A stretch of DNA of 61,387 nucleotides from Oscillospiraceae bacterium (GCA_902768805.1 CACXMX010000006.1:1-61387), one strand, 5' to 3'; shown: positions 42,460-51,773, counted from the stretch's first letter. Notes: generated from the sequence alone by a model not told the origin. Numbers and translations: made by a program.

Positions 42460-43485
42460 ATGAAGATCACACCGAAGGAAAACTACCTGCGCCTCGGCCG
42501 CGGCGAAGACCCGGCCTATATCCCCCGCTTCACGATGATGGGCGACGAGTACCTGGGCGAAGCCTGCTGCAAGATGCTCGGGCCCATGGTGTGGAAGCAG
42601 AACCATTTCACCGACGGCGGCTACGACATGTGGGGCGTGCGCTACAAAGCCGACGCCAACACCGGCGCCACGCTGCCCGAACCCGGCAATTTCATTCTTG
42701 AGGACATCGACGACTGGGAGAAGGTCATCAAGTTCCCCGAGAGGCCCGAAGGACTCGACTACGAAAAGATGTACGAGGAGGACCTGAAGCGCTCGAACGT
42801 CAACCGCGAGATGTCCGCCACGATGGCCGGCCCCGGACTGATGCCCTTCCAGCAGCTGGTAGCCTTCATGGGCTTTACCGAGGGCCTGTGCGCGCTGGCC
42901 ACCGACCCCGACACCGTCCTTGACATGCTCAACGCCATGGTCGACTGGATCGAGCCGGTGATGTACGCCACGGTCGAGTATTACAAGCCCGACATCTGGT
43001 ACCTGCTGGACGACTCCGCGGCCAAGCAGACGCCGTTCTTCTCCATGGATATTTACCGCAAGGTGTTCAAACCCATCTACACCCGTCTGGCCAAGCCGGC
43101 CACGGACCGCGGGATCCCCGTCGAGTTCCACAACTGCGGGAAATTCCAGATCCAGATCCCCGATATGCTCGACTTCGGCGTAAAGTACACCGATCCCGCT
43201 CAGGAGACCAACGATCTGCTGGATATCCAGAAGAAGTATCACGGGAAGCTCTGCCTGGTCGGCGGATGGGACTGGGATCATCACATTCCGGAAAACTGGC
43301 CCGATTTCGATGAAGAGGAGATCCGCCAGGGCGTGCGCGACTCCATCGACAAGTACGGCCCGCAGGGCGGCTACGCCTTCGGCGGCGGCGTGCCCGGCAT
43401 GATGGACGCGGCCCGCCGCGTCAATGAGATCGTCCGCGACGAGGTCCACTGGTACGGCCGCAAGGTCATGGGCTACGTCGACTGA
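42460..43485 (+). CDS. UroD-family protein, array copy 4 (second subfamily)
   Basis: 341 residues. The metal motif is H224-N-C226-G (IPVEFHNCGKFQIQIPDM). It starts MKITPKENYLRLGRGEDPAYIPRF and shares GGYDMWGVRY, LPEPGNFILEDIDDWEKVIKFP and FTEGLCALATDPDTV with copy 5 and, more loosely, with the solitary gene at 10.3 kb. The late region (GGYAFGGGVPG) has no cysteine. The promoter element lies ~110 nt upstream, leaving a leader with small hairpins. It is followed at 90 bp by copy 5 without a clear terminator, so these two probably form an operon. Confidence 0.85.
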   Translation: MKITPKENYLRLGRGEDPAYIPRFTMMGDEYLGEACCKMLGPMVWKQNHFTDGGYDMWGVRYKADANTGATLPEPGNFILEDIDDWEKVIKFPERPEGLDYEKMYEEDLKRSNVNREMSATMAGPGLMPFQQLVAFMGFTEGLCALATDPDTVLDMLNAMVDWIEPVMYATVEYYKPDIWYLLDDSAAKQTPFFSMDIYRKVFKPIYTRLAKPATDRGIPVEFHNCGKFQIQIPDMLDFGVKYTDPAQETNDLLDIQKKYHGKLCLVGGWDWDHHIPENWPDFDEEEIRQGVRDSIDKYGPQGGYAFGGGVPGMMDAARRVNEIVRDEVHWYGRKVMGYVD

Positions 43486-43499
43486 TACGTTCACTTCGC

Positions 43500-43533
43500 A
43501 AGGTCCCGCTGCTCTGACGAACAGCGGGACCTT
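43500..43533 (+). other. Intergenic hairpin between array copies 4 and 5
   Basis: Perfect 12-bp stem (43500-43511 and 43522-43533) with a 10-nt loop but no T-tract. It could set relative expression or mRNA stability rather than stop transcription. Confidence 0.6.
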
Positions 43534-43574
43534 GACGTCAATGCCTCAGCCATGAAGATCGAGGAGGAGAGAAT

Positions 43575-44606
43575 ATGGCTAAGATCACACCCAAAGAAAA
43601 CTATCTGCGTCTGGCCCGGGGAGAGGATCCCGCCTACGTGCCGCGCTATACGATGATGAACGACCCCTGGCTGGGCGAGCTGCCCACCGCGCGCATGATG
43701 CCCCGCGTTTTCAAGGAGAATCATTTCATGAACGGCGGCTACGACATGTGGGGCGTGCGCTATGTGTCCGACTCGGGCACCGGAGCCACGCTGCCCGAGC
43801 CCGGGAATTTCATGCTCGAAGACATCGCCGACTGGGAAAAGGTCATCAAATTCCCGGATAAGCCCGAAGGGCTCGATTTTGAGAAAATGTACGAGGCGGA
43901 TCTGAAGGCCTCGAAGATCGACCGCACCCAGTCCTGCGTGATGGCCGGGCCCTCGTTTTCTCCGTTCCAGCAGCTGGTGGCTTTCATGGGCTTCACCGAA
44001 GGCCTCTGCGCCTTGGCCACCGATCCCGAAAGCGTGAGCGACATGCTCAACGCCATCGTGGACTTTCTCGAGCCCGTATATACGGCCACCATGGAATACT
44101 ATAAGCCCGACATCTGGGCTATGGGCGACGACACCTGCGCCAAGCAGACGCCGTTCTTTTCTCAGGAGACGTACAAAGAGGTTTTCAAACCCATTTACCT
44201 GCGCCTGGCCAAGCCCGCCCTGGACCGGGGGATCCCGATCTCGTTCCATAACTGCGGCAAATTCGGCATACAGATCCCCGATATGCTGGACTTCGGCGTG
44301 AAGTATTTCGACCCCTGCCAGGAGACAAACGATCTGCTTCAGTTCCAGAAGGATTACAAGGGCAAAATGGTCATCTGCGGCGGCTGGGACTGGGATCACC
44401 ACATGCCCAAGACATGGCCCGAGTACGACGAGGAGGAGATCCGCCAGGGCGTGCGCGACACCATCGACAAATATGCCCCCGGCGGCGGCTACGTATTCTG
44501 CGGCGGCCTGATCGGCACCGAGGACTATGTCATGAAGGTCAACTCCATCGTCTTCGACGAGGTCTACTGGTACGGGAAAAAAGTCTGCGGCTACGACCCG
44601 GACTGA
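43575..44606 (+). CDS. UroD-family protein, array copy 5 (second subfamily)
   Basis: 343 residues, closest to copy 4. The metal motif is H225-N-C227-G (ISFHNCGKFGIQIPDM). The late segment GGYVFCGGLIG contains a cysteine where copy 4 has glycine, so a full HxC...C zinc site is possible. Other marks: AKQTPFFSQETYKEVFKPIYLRL and GGWDWDHHMPKTWPEYDEEEIRQG. It has AGGAGG upstream and no dyad element of its own. No terminator is seen before the next promoter at 44631. Substrate unknown. Confidence 0.85.
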   Translation: MAKITPKENYLRLARGEDPAYVPRYTMMNDPWLGELPTARMMPRVFKENHFMNGGYDMWGVRYVSDSGTGATLPEPGNFMLEDIADWEKVIKFPDKPEGLDFEKMYEADLKASKIDRTQSCVMAGPSFSPFQQLVAFMGFTEGLCALATDPESVSDMLNAIVDFLEPVYTATMEYYKPDIWAMGDDTCAKQTPFFSQETYKEVFKPIYLRLAKPALDRGIPISFHNCGKFGIQIPDMLDFGVKYFDPCQETNDLLQFQKDYKGKMVICGGWDWDHHMPKTWPEYDEEEIRQGVRDTIDKYAPGGGYVFCGGLIGTEDYVMKVNSIVFDEVYWYGKKVCGYDPD

Positions 44607-44630
44607 GGGGCCGATTCACCGCCTCCGCGC

Positions 44631-44660
44631 TTGACGCGGGAGCGTGAAGAGGGCTATAAT
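44631..44660 (+). promoter_or_regulatory. Promoter of the CobW-like/His-rich pair
   Basis: TTGACG (44631-44636), an 18-nt spacer and TATAAT (44655-44660), ~55 nt before the GTPase start. It lacks the array dyad. Confidence 0.75.
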
Positions 44661-44714
44661 ATCGGTATCAACAGAAGACAACCCTCCCGTGGGGCTGTGC
44701 GGAAAGGAGACGTC

Positions 44715-45308
44715 ATGAAAATTCTGCTGGTAGGCGGTTTCCTGGGCTCCGGCAAGACCAGCTTCATTCTGAAGCTCGCCCATCATATGATCGAGGACCT
44801 GGGGATCGCCAACATCGTCATTCTGGAAAACGAGATCGGTGAGATCAGCGTGGACGACAAGGTCCTCAAGGGTTCGGGCTACCAGGTCAAGGGACTGTTC
44901 GCCGGCTGCGTCTGCTGCACCCTTGCCGGGGAGCTGCCCAGCGCGGTCCGCCAGATTGAGCGGGAGATCAACCCCGACTGGATCATCATGGAGGCTACCG
45001 GCGTCGCATTTCCTTACAACATCAAGGAAAATGTGGAAAACGCTCTGGGCATCAGCTGCAAGATCGTCTGCCTCACCGATGCCCAGCGCTGGAAGAGACT
45101 GTTCCGGGCAATGGATCACCTGTTCCGCTATCAGCTGATGGAGGCGGACGTGGTGCTCGTGAACAAGATCGACGTGGCGGATCAGGAGTCGATCGACCAG
45201 TGCCTGTCCGACGTGAAGGAACTCAACCCGACCGCCGTCGTCGTACCCACCTGCGCCAACGAGTCCATTCCCATCGAGCTGATCGACCGTATCATGTCGG
45301 AGGGCTGA
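44715..45308 (+). CDS. CobW/HypB/UreG-type metal-chaperone GTPase (short form)
   Basis: 197 residues. P-loop GGFLGSGKTS (7-16), switch region LENEIGEISVD, the metal-binding C-x-C-C at C65-V-C67-C68 (AGCVCCTL) and G4 motif NKID (150-153). These mark a COG0523-type metallochaperone that binds Zn2+, Co2+ or similar. The CobW C-terminal domain is missing; the neighbouring gene may supply the partner function, since it follows 3 nt later. I chose the ATG at 44715 (AAAGGAG upstream). By position it probably serves the UroD-family proteins just upstream; that is inference. Confidence 0.88.
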   Translation: MKILLVGGFLGSGKTSFILKLAHHMIEDLGIANIVILENEIGEISVDDKVLKGSGYQVKGLFAGCVCCTLAGELPSAVRQIEREINPDWIIMEATGVAFPYNIKENVENALGISCKIVCLTDAQRWKRLFRAMDHLFRYQLMEADVVLVNKIDVADQESIDQCLSDVKELNPTAVVVPTCANESIPIELIDRIMSEG

Positions 45309-45311
45309 ATT

Positions 45312-45941
45312 ATGGAAGAGAAAGATCTGCACGAGCACGAGCATCATCACGAGCACGAGCACGAACACGAGCATCATCACCATGACGAGGAATGCGAGTG
45401 CGGCTGTGAGCACGAACACGAACACGAACACCACCACGAGCATGATCATGAGCATCACCACGATCACGACCATGAGCACCATCACCATGACGACGGGTGC
45501 GAATGCGGCTGCGATCACGACCATGAGGAAGAGGAGTGCCACGATCCCAACTGCACCGATCCGAGCCATCACCACCATCACCACCACGATGAATTGGTAG
45601 AGATCTCCCACCACGAGAGCTCGGTCATCGGCGCCATGAAGGGCGTGATGGGCACCGCCGATTACGACGAGGCCGAAAAGCTGCTGGCCGCGCAGATGCG
45701 CGAGGCCGGGCGCCTGGTCACCGAGGCCGGAGGCATTATAGGCCATATCAAATTCGTCCTGACCAGCGCGGGCAGGGCCGGACAGATCTCGGTCACCGAT
45801 GTGGAGGAGAACATCCGCCGCTTTGACGGGGGCACCTCCACGGTAGAGGGCGTGGCCATCGTCTTCGCCGTCGAGGACGACAAGCTGCGCGAGATCCTCG
45901 AGCACACCATCGGCACGCTGTTCGTCAAGGAAGGCGAGTAA
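45312..45941 (+). CDS. Histidine-rich metal-binding protein with unknown C-terminal domain
   Basis: 209 residues. Residues 6-92 are nearly all His, Glu and Asp, with about 39 histidines, interrupted by two CECGC motifs and a CHDPNC pair. The block ends in seven histidines. This is a strong transition-metal store or donor. Residues ~95-209 form a compact domain I do not recognise (VIGAMKGVMGTADYDEAEKLL, AGGIIGHIKFVLTSAG, STVEGVAIVFAVEDDKLREILEH). It starts 3 nt after the CobW-like GTPase and ends at a terminator. I infer a metal reservoir for the GTPase and the UroD-family proteins. The low-complexity block is real coding, as the frame continues into the folded domain. Confidence 0.85.
   Translation: MEEKDLHEHEHHHEHEHEHEHHHHDEECECGCEHEHEHEHHHEHDHEHHHDHDHEHHHHDDGCECGCDHDHEEEECHDPNCTDPSHHHHHHHDELVEISHHESSVIGAMKGVMGTADYDEAEKLLAAQMREAGRLVTEAGGIIGHIKFVLTSAGRAGQISVTDVEENIRRFDGGTSTVEGVAIVFAVEDDKLREILEHTIGTLFVKEGE
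45330..45590 (+). repeat. Imperfect His/Glu-coding tandem repeat
   Basis: Repeated CAC/CAT-GAG/GAC triplets (H-E, H-D units) inside the histidine-rich gene. They may expand or contract by slippage. Confidence 0.8.
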
Positions 45942-45973
45942 GCCTGAGCGAAACCGAAAAAGAAAACACCCCT

Positions 45974-46004
45974 AAAGGCGCTCCGCAGACCGCGGAGCGC
46001 CTTT
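45974..46004 (+). terminator. Terminator of the CobW-like/His-rich pair
   Basis: Perfect 13-bp stem (45974-45986 and 45992-46004) with a 5-nt loop and T-tract. Confidence 0.9.
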
Positions 46005-46105
46005 TCTGCGTCCGGCTGTTCATATTTTCTCCTTTATTTTCCTCCGGCCTCATGGTATACTGTCAATCTGTATAACTATGAGATGATGAAAGGCTGCTTT
46101 CACAT

Positions 46106-48859
46106 ATGGGACTGTTCGATAAACTGTTCGGTACCCGCTCCGAGCGGGAAATCAAAAAGTTCACGGCCCAGGTTGACGCCATCGAGGCCCTGGCGCCGGA
46201 GTTCGCCGCGCTCACCGACGAGGAGCTGCGCGCCAAGACAGACGAATTCAAAGCGCGTTACGCAGACGGCGAGACGCTGGACAGCCTGCTCCCGGAGACC
46301 TTCGCGGCCATGCGCGAGGCCTGCGGCCGGGTGCTGGGCATGCGTCCGTTCCGTGTGCAGCTCATCGGCGGCATCGTTCTGCACCAGGGCCGCATCGCCG
46401 AAATGAAGACCGGCGAGGGCAAGACCCTGGTGGCCGTGCTTCCCAGCTACCTGAACGCGCTGACGGGAAAGGGCGTACATATCGTCACGGTCAACGATTA
46501 CCTGGCCAAGCGCGACAGCGAATGGATGGGCAAGGTCTACCGCTTTATGGGCCTGAGCGTCGGACTGATCGTCCACGGTCTGACCAACGACGAGCGGCGC
46601 GCCGCCTATGCCGCCGACGTCACCTACGGCACCAACAACGAGATGGGCTTCGACTACCTGCGCGACAATATGGCGCTGTATAAGGCCGACATGGTCCAAA
46701 GAGGACACGCCTTCGCCATCGTGGACGAGGTGGACTCCATCCTCATTGACGAGGCCCGCACGCCGCTGATCATCTCCGGGCAGGGTGATGAATCCACCGA
46801 TCTTTACCGCCGGGCGGACGATTTCGTCTCGCGGCTGCGGCGCATGGTGGTCACCTCCGTGGATGAGAAGGAAGAGGAATCCGAAAACATCGACGCGGAC
46901 TACGTGGTGGACGAAAAGGCCCGCACCGCCACTCTGACGGCCCGGGGCATCGCCAAGGCCGAGCGGGAATTCAATCTGGAAAACCTGGCGGATATGGAGA
47001 ACGCCACCCTTTCCCACCATATCAATCAGGCGCTCAAGGCCCACGGGATCATGAAGCGCGATATCGACTATGTGGTCAAAGACGGCGAGATCATTATCGT
47101 GGATGAATTCACGGGACGGTTGATGCTGGGCCGCCGTTACTCCGAAGGGCTCCACCAGGCCATCGAGGCCAAAGAGCACGTGGACGTTCAGAAGGAGAAC
47201 AAAACCCTCGCCACCATTACCTTCCAGAACTACTTCCGGCTTTACGGAAAGCTCTCGGGCATGACCGGCACCGCGCTCACCGAGGAAGAGGAATTCGAAA
47301 CCATATACAAGCTGGATATCGTGGAGATCCCTACCAACAAGCCGGTGCGCCGCATCGACCGGAACGACGTGGTCTTCAAGAACGAAGCGGGGAAGAACAG
47401 GGCCATCATCGAACAGATCAAGGCCTGCCACGAAAAGGGCCAGCCCGTGCTGGTGGGCACGATCTCCATCGAAAAGAGCGAGTATCTGTCCTCCCTGCTA
47501 AAAAAAGAGCGCATCCCCCACAACGTGCTCAACGCCAAGTACCACGAGAAGGAAGCGGAGATCATCGCCCAGGCGGGAAAGCTCGGCGCGGTGACCATCG
47601 CCACCAATATGGCCGGCCGCGGCACCGATATCATGCTCGGCGGCAACGCCGAATACCTGGCAAAGGCCGATCTGAAAAAGGCCGGATATACCGATGAGGT
47701 CATCGCCGAGGCCACCGGCTACGCCGAGACCGAGGATGAGGAAATCCTTGCGGCCAGGACCCTGTTCCAGGAGCGGATGGCAGCCCATAGGGAGATCACC
47801 TCCGCCGAGGCCGAAAAGGTCCGCGAGGCAGGAGGCCTGTACATCCTGGGCACCGAACGCCACGACTCCCGGCGCATCGACAACCAGCTCCGCGGCCGGT
47901 CCGGACGGCAGGGGGACCCGGGTGAAAGCCGCTTCTACCTGGCTCTGACCGACGATGTGATGCGCCTATACGGCTCGGAGCGGCTGATGAACATTTTTGA
48001 GAGCCTCGGTGTGGACGAGGATACTCCCATCGAGCACAAAATGCTCACCAGCGCGCTGGAGTCGGCCCAAAAGACCGTCGAAAGCCGGCATTTCCAGGCC
48101 CGCAAGAGCACTTTGGAATTTGACGACGTCATGAACGTCCAGCGGAATCTGATCTACGCCGAGCGCCGCAAGGTGCTGGACGGAGAGGACATCCGCGAGA
48201 ATATCCGGGGCATGATCTCCGAGACCGTGGCCGAGGCCGTGGGCAACACTCCGCCGGAGAATGAGGCCGATCTCAACGAACGGCTCAAGCCGCTTTTCGC
48301 CCTGTTCGTGCGTCCCGGTGAGATCCCCTGGCGCGAGAGCCTGGGCGTGGAGGAGCTCAACGAGCGCCTGAACGCCCTTGCCGACGACGTCTATGCCCGG
48401 CGCGAGGCCGCGTTCGGACTCATGCCCGACGGAACTCCGCTTATGCGGGAGCTGGAGAGAGTGGTCATGCTCCGCGTGGTGGACGAGTATTGGATGGATC
48501 ATATCGACGCCATGGACGACCTGCGCCGGGGCATCGGCCTGCGCGGCTACGGAAACGTGAAGCCCGTCGACGCGTACAAGCAGGAAGGCTTCGAGATGTT
48601 CGAGCAGATGATCGCCGGCATCCGCGCCGAGGTCGTGCGAAGGATCTTCGTGATCCGCGTCCGCCGCGAGGAAGCTGTTCAGAGAAAAAGCGTAGCGAAA
48701 AACGCCAGCACGAACGCCCCGGGAGACGGGACCGTAAAAAAGCAGCCGGTGAAAAAAGTCAAAAAACCCGGCCGCAACGATCCCTGCCCCTGCGGGAAAC
48801 TGCGGCCCAACGGGCTGCCGATGAAATACAAAGACTGCCACGGAAAAAACGCGTCGTGA
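46106..48859 (+). CDS. secA: Preprotein translocase ATPase SecA
   Basis: 917 residues. SecA drives protein export through SecYEG. Walker A is [15 protein letters not shown]; other marks are [46 protein letters not shown] and [15 protein letters not shown]. The C-terminal zinc tail reads CPCG...KDCHGKN, with 14 residues between the second and third zinc ligands instead of the usual 8. The linker before it is rich in K and P. The cluster secA-pgeF-binding protein-cdd is co-directional. Confidence 0.96.
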   Translation: MGLFDKLFGTRSEREIKKFTAQVDAIEALAPEFAALTDEELRAKTDEFKARYADGETLDSLLPETFAAMREACGRVLGMRPFRVQLIGGIVLHQGRIAEMKTGEGKTLVAVLPSYLNALTGKGVHIVTVNDYLAKRDSEWMGKVYRFMGLSVGLIVHGLTNDERRAAYAADVTYGTNNEMGFDYLRDNMALYKADMVQRGHAFAIVDEVDSILIDEARTPLIISGQGDESTDLYRRADDFVSRLRRMVVTSVDEKEEESENIDADYVVDEKARTATLTARGIAKAEREFNLENLADMENATLSHHINQALKAHGIMKRDIDYVVKDGEIIIVDEFTGRLMLGRRYSEGLHQAIEAKEHVDVQKENKTLATITFQNYFRLYGKLSGMTGTALTEEEEFETIYKLDIVEIPTNKPVRRIDRNDVVFKNEAGKNRAIIEQIKACHEKGQPVLVGTISIEKSEYLSSLLKKERIPHNVLNAKYHEKEAEIIAQAGKLGAVTIATNMAGRGTDIMLGGNAEYLAKADLKKAGYTDEVIAEATGYAETEDEEILAARTLFQERMAAHREITSAEAEKVREAGGLYILGTERHDSRRIDNQLRGRSGRQGDPGESRFYLALTDDVMRLYGSERLMNIFESLGVDEDTPIEHKMLTSALESAQKTVESRHFQARKSTLEFDDVMNVQRNLIYAERRKVLDGEDIRENIRGMISETVAEAVGNTPPENEADLNERLKPLFALFVRPGEIPWRESLGVEELNERLNALADDVYARREAAFGLMPDGTPLMRELERVVMLRVVDEYWMDHIDAMDDLRRGIGLRGYGNVKPVDAYKQEGFEMFEQMIAGIRAEVVRRIFVIRVRREEAVQRKSVAKNASTNAPGDGTVKKQPVKKVKKPGRNDPCPCGKLRPNGLPMKYKDCHGKNAS

Positions 48860-48903
48860 AAACCCGCGGCGAACCGTAAGATCCGGAGTGAGGGACATCC
48901 TTT

Positions 48904-49701
48904 ATGGCATTTTCACTGACACAATACGGCGATATGAGCTGGACCGTCTCGTCCGTGCTCGGAACAAAACACCTGTTCACGCGGAGACTGGGCGGCGTGG
49001 GAGACTATCCCTACAGCACCGATCCCGATCCGGCGATGGATCCCGTGCGGGAGCGGGTGCGGGAAATCTGGCTCCGCCTGCGAGAACGGGGCGGGTTTCC
49101 GGAGGAGGGCTTCTGCTTTACACGGCAGGTCCACGGGACCGTGATCCGCGCGGTCGGAGCGGGAGACCGGCTCATGCCGCCGATCAGGGTCCGGCCCGAG
49201 GACTGCGACGGACTCATCACCGCGGAAAAGGACGTGCCTTTGTGCGTGTTTACCGCGGACTGCGTGCCCGTACTCTTTTCCGAGCCGGAAGCCGGCATCG
49301 TGTGCGCCGTCCACAGCGGATGGCGCGGCACCGCGGCGGATATGATGGGCTCGGCGGTCTCTGCCATCGGGAAAATGGGGGGACACCCCGAAAACATTCG
49401 CGCGGCCATCGGACCGGCTATCTCGCGCTGCTGCTTTGAGACCGGGCCGGAGGTGAAGGAAGCCGTGGAGGCGCTTCTCGGCGCCGACGCGGAGGGCCTG
49501 TGTCCGCCGGAGGACGGCGTTCCCGGCAAATACATGGTCGATCTCAAGGAAACCAACCGACGCCGGCTCCTGCAGCTGGGCGTAAAAGAGGAACATATAG
49601 ACGTATCCCCGGACTGCACCATGTGCCTGTCCGACGTATACTGGTCCCACCGGGCCACGGGGGGACAGCGGGGCACCATGGCCTCGATCATTATGCTGTG
49701 A
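48904..49701 (+). CDS. pgeF: Peptidoglycan editing factor PgeF (YfiH/polyphenol oxidase family)
   Basis: 265 residues. The family signature DCVPVLFSEPEAGIVCAVHSGWRGT and IGPAISRCCFETGPEV are clear, with metal/active-site His and Cys residues. YfiH proteins remove L-serine-containing muropeptide errors or act as purine nucleoside phosphorylases. It follows secA by 44 bp and precedes the binding lipoprotein by 14 bp. Normal length. Confidence 0.93.
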   Translation: MAFSLTQYGDMSWTVSSVLGTKHLFTRRLGGVGDYPYSTDPDPAMDPVRERVREIWLRLRERGGFPEEGFCFTRQVHGTVIRAVGAGDRLMPPIRVRPEDCDGLITAEKDVPLCVFTADCVPVLFSEPEAGIVCAVHSGWRGTAADMMGSAVSAIGKMGGHPENIRAAIGPAISRCCFETGPEVKEAVEALLGADAEGLCPPEDGVPGKYMVDLKETNRRRLLQLGVKEEHIDVSPDCTMCLSDVYWSHRATGGQRGTMASIIML

Positions 49702-49715
49702 AGGATCGCTCTGTG

Positions 49716-51371
49716 ATGATGAAAGCGATGAAAAAAGCCCTCTGTCTCCTGCTGGCGCTGGCTTTGACGCTGGCCCTGGGCGCCTGCGGAAAAGGCGGGG
49801 AGGGAGAGGAAGAAAACAATGACATCCAGCTCAGCGACGAGCTCTCCGGCGAGACGCTGACGGCCGGAGACGCCGCGGACAAGGTGTTCTCTCTGGCCGT
49901 GGACCTGGAAAAATCACTCAACCCGATCACCACCACCAGCACGCTCAACCAGAATGTGGACAACCTGGTGTACGACCGGCTCTTCGAGGTGGACGAAAAT
50001 TTCAACGTCACCTCCCGGATCCTTGAGGACTGGTATTACTCCAAGAACGACAACGGCGGCGGCACCTGGATCCTCAGCGTGCGCGACGGCATCAAAATGC
50101 ACGACGGCTCCACGCTTACCGCCGACGATATCGTCTACTCCGTCTCGCGCATCGCGACCTCCGGAAGCACCTATTTTCAGCAGACGGGGCGGGTATACTG
50201 CTCGGCTTTCCAGGGACAGGTCTATCTGACGGGCGATTACGCCAACGGCCTGCTCCCGCAAAGGATGTCGATCCCGGTCATCAAGCAGGTGGAAAACTCG
50301 ATCCTGCAGAACACACCGGTGGGTTCGGGCCCGTATGTTTTTTCCGAAGACCTGAGCTGCCTGGAGAAATTCGAGGACTACGAGACCGCCGACACGCTCC
50401 CGTTTGACAAGGTATATCTGCGCCCCTATACGGATCCCGAGGGACTGATCACCGAGTATGAGAGCGCCCTGGTCGATCTGGTGCTCAACGACCCCACGAG
50501 TATCTACAACATGGGCTACGGCGGAAAAAACGAGACGAGATCCTACGCCACCACGAACCTTCATTTCGTGTGCTTCAACAGCCGCAGCGAGTTCTTCCAG
50601 TACGACGCCTACCGCACGGCCATGAGCTGGATCATTGACCGGGAAGGGATCGCGGAGGATGTGCTCGACGGCCACGCCGACGCCGCCGCGATACCGATCC
50701 ACCCCAACAGCTCTCTCTTTGACAAAGAGGCGGCGGATGAGATCGCCTTTGACCCGGACCGGTGCCGGCTGGAGCTGGAGCGGGGCGGATGCCGGGATCT
50801 GGACGGAGACGGGATGCTCGAATACGCTCTTTCCGGAACGAAAAAAGAGATAGAGATCAACTTCCTCGTATGCGCAGACAGCGCGGACAAGGTGGCCGCC
50901 GCCCGCAGGATCGCCTCGGATATGGAAGCTGTCGGACTGTATGTCCATATGCGCGAGATGACCTGGAAGGAGTATCAGGCCGCGCTGCGCGCCGATCCGG
51001 ACGCCGAGGATGAAGAGGACCGGCCCGAGTGGATCTGGGATATGTTCTACGGGGAGATCTTCATGGCCAGCGACTGGAACACGCTGACGCTTTATACGGG
51101 GGACTGGGAGAAGGACGGAACGCTCAACTACGGGAAATGGAACGTTCCCGAACTGCAGCAGGCGATGTACGCGTTCATTGGCGCCACACCCGAGGAGCGG
51201 CCGGCCGCGGAGGCGGATTATCTCGCCGCGCTGCGTCAGACCACCGCGTTCCTTTCCGTCTGTTATGAAAAGAAACAGGTCCTTACCCATATAGGGATCG
51301 TGAAGGGGATCAACCCCAACCAGTTCAACGCCCTTGCCGGCGTGGCGAACTGGCAGGTCAATCTGGGATAA
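49716..51371 (+). CDS. Family 5 ABC substrate-binding lipoprotein (oligopeptide/nickel type)
   Basis: 551 residues. The signal has lipobox L21-G22-A23-C24 followed by an acidic linker. The mature protein has the SBP family 5 frame: LDLEKSLNPITTTSTLNQNVDNLVYDRLFEVDENF, WILSVRDGIKMHDGSTLTADDIVYS, GSGPYVFSE and YDAYRTAMSWIIDREGIAEDVL. Such proteins bind peptides, nickel-chelates or sugars for an ABC importer. No permease or ATPase gene is adjacent. AAGGA is spaced 10 nt before the ATG at 49716; the upstream frame is open but is not homologous. Co-transcribed with pgeF and cdd by spacing. Confidence 0.88.
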   Translation: MMKAMKKALCLLLALALTLALGACGKGGEGEEENNDIQLSDELSGETLTAGDAADKVFSLAVDLEKSLNPITTTSTLNQNVDNLVYDRLFEVDENFNVTSRILEDWYYSKNDNGGGTWILSVRDGIKMHDGSTLTADDIVYSVSRIATSGSTYFQQTGRVYCSAFQGQVYLTGDYANGLLPQRMSIPVIKQVENSILQNTPVGSGPYVFSEDLSCLEKFEDYETADTLPFDKVYLRPYTDPEGLITEYESALVDLVLNDPTSIYNMGYGGKNETRSYATTNLHFVCFNSRSEFFQYDAYRTAMSWIIDREGIAEDVLDGHADAAAIPIHPNSSLFDKEAADEIAFDPDRCRLELERGGCRDLDGDGMLEYALSGTKKEIEINFLVCADSADKVAAARRIASDMEAVGLYVHMREMTWKEYQAALRADPDAEDEEDRPEWIWDMFYGEIFMASDWNTLTLYTGDWEKDGTLNYGKWNVPELQQAMYAFIGATPEERPAAEADYLAALRQTTAFLSVCYEKKQVLTHIGIVKGINPNQFNALAGVANWQVNLG

Positions 51372-51392
51372 TTTCCCAAAGGAGGTTTTCTT

Positions 51393-51773
51393 ATGACCGA
51401 TCGGGAGCTTTTGGAACTGGCCAGAAAAGCGTCGGAGAATTCCTACAGTCCGTACTCCAAATTCCCCGTCGGAGCGGCTTTGGAATGTTCCGACGGTACG
51501 GTCTTTACCGGCTGCAACATCGAGAACGCGGCCTACGGCGACACCATCTGCGCCGAGCGCACGGCGGTGGTGAAGGCTGTCAGCGAAGGGAAGAGAGACT
51601 TTACGCGCATCGCCGTCTGGGGCAACAGCAGAGATTATTGCTATCCCTGCGGCTCCTGCCGTCAGGTGCTCTCGGAATTCGGAAGAAACATCAAGGTGAT
51701 CTGCGGCCGGGGCGACGGGGCGTATATGAGCGCCTCCCTTTCGGAGATGATGCCCTTCGCCTTTGATTTCTGA
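51393..51773 (+). CDS. cdd: Cytidine deaminase
   Basis: 126 residues, the tetrameric Cdd type. Zinc ligands are C53 (T-I-C53-A-E55-R), C86 and C89 (PCGSCRQVL), with the proton-shuttle E55. It converts cytidine/deoxycytidine to uridine. YSPYSKFPVGAAL near the start is a family signature. AAGGAGG precedes the start. It ends the secA cluster before a terminator. Confidence 0.96.
   Translation: MTDRELLELARKASENSYSPYSKFPVGAALECSDGTVFTGCNIENAAYGDTICAERTAVVKAVSEGKRDFTRIAVWGNSRDYCYPCGSCRQVLSEFGRNIKVICGRGDGAYMSASLSEMMPFAFDF

Noticed and set aside
38358..44606. Heme-pathway HemE (uroporphyrinogen decarboxylase)
   Set aside because: The HxC metal motif, multiple paralogues and absence of heme genes point to the MtaA/CmuA-type branch.
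45312..45600. The His-rich block as a frame artefact of a repeat
   Set aside because: The same frame continues into a normal folded domain of ~115 residues with a stop and terminator, and follows the GTPase by 3 nt.
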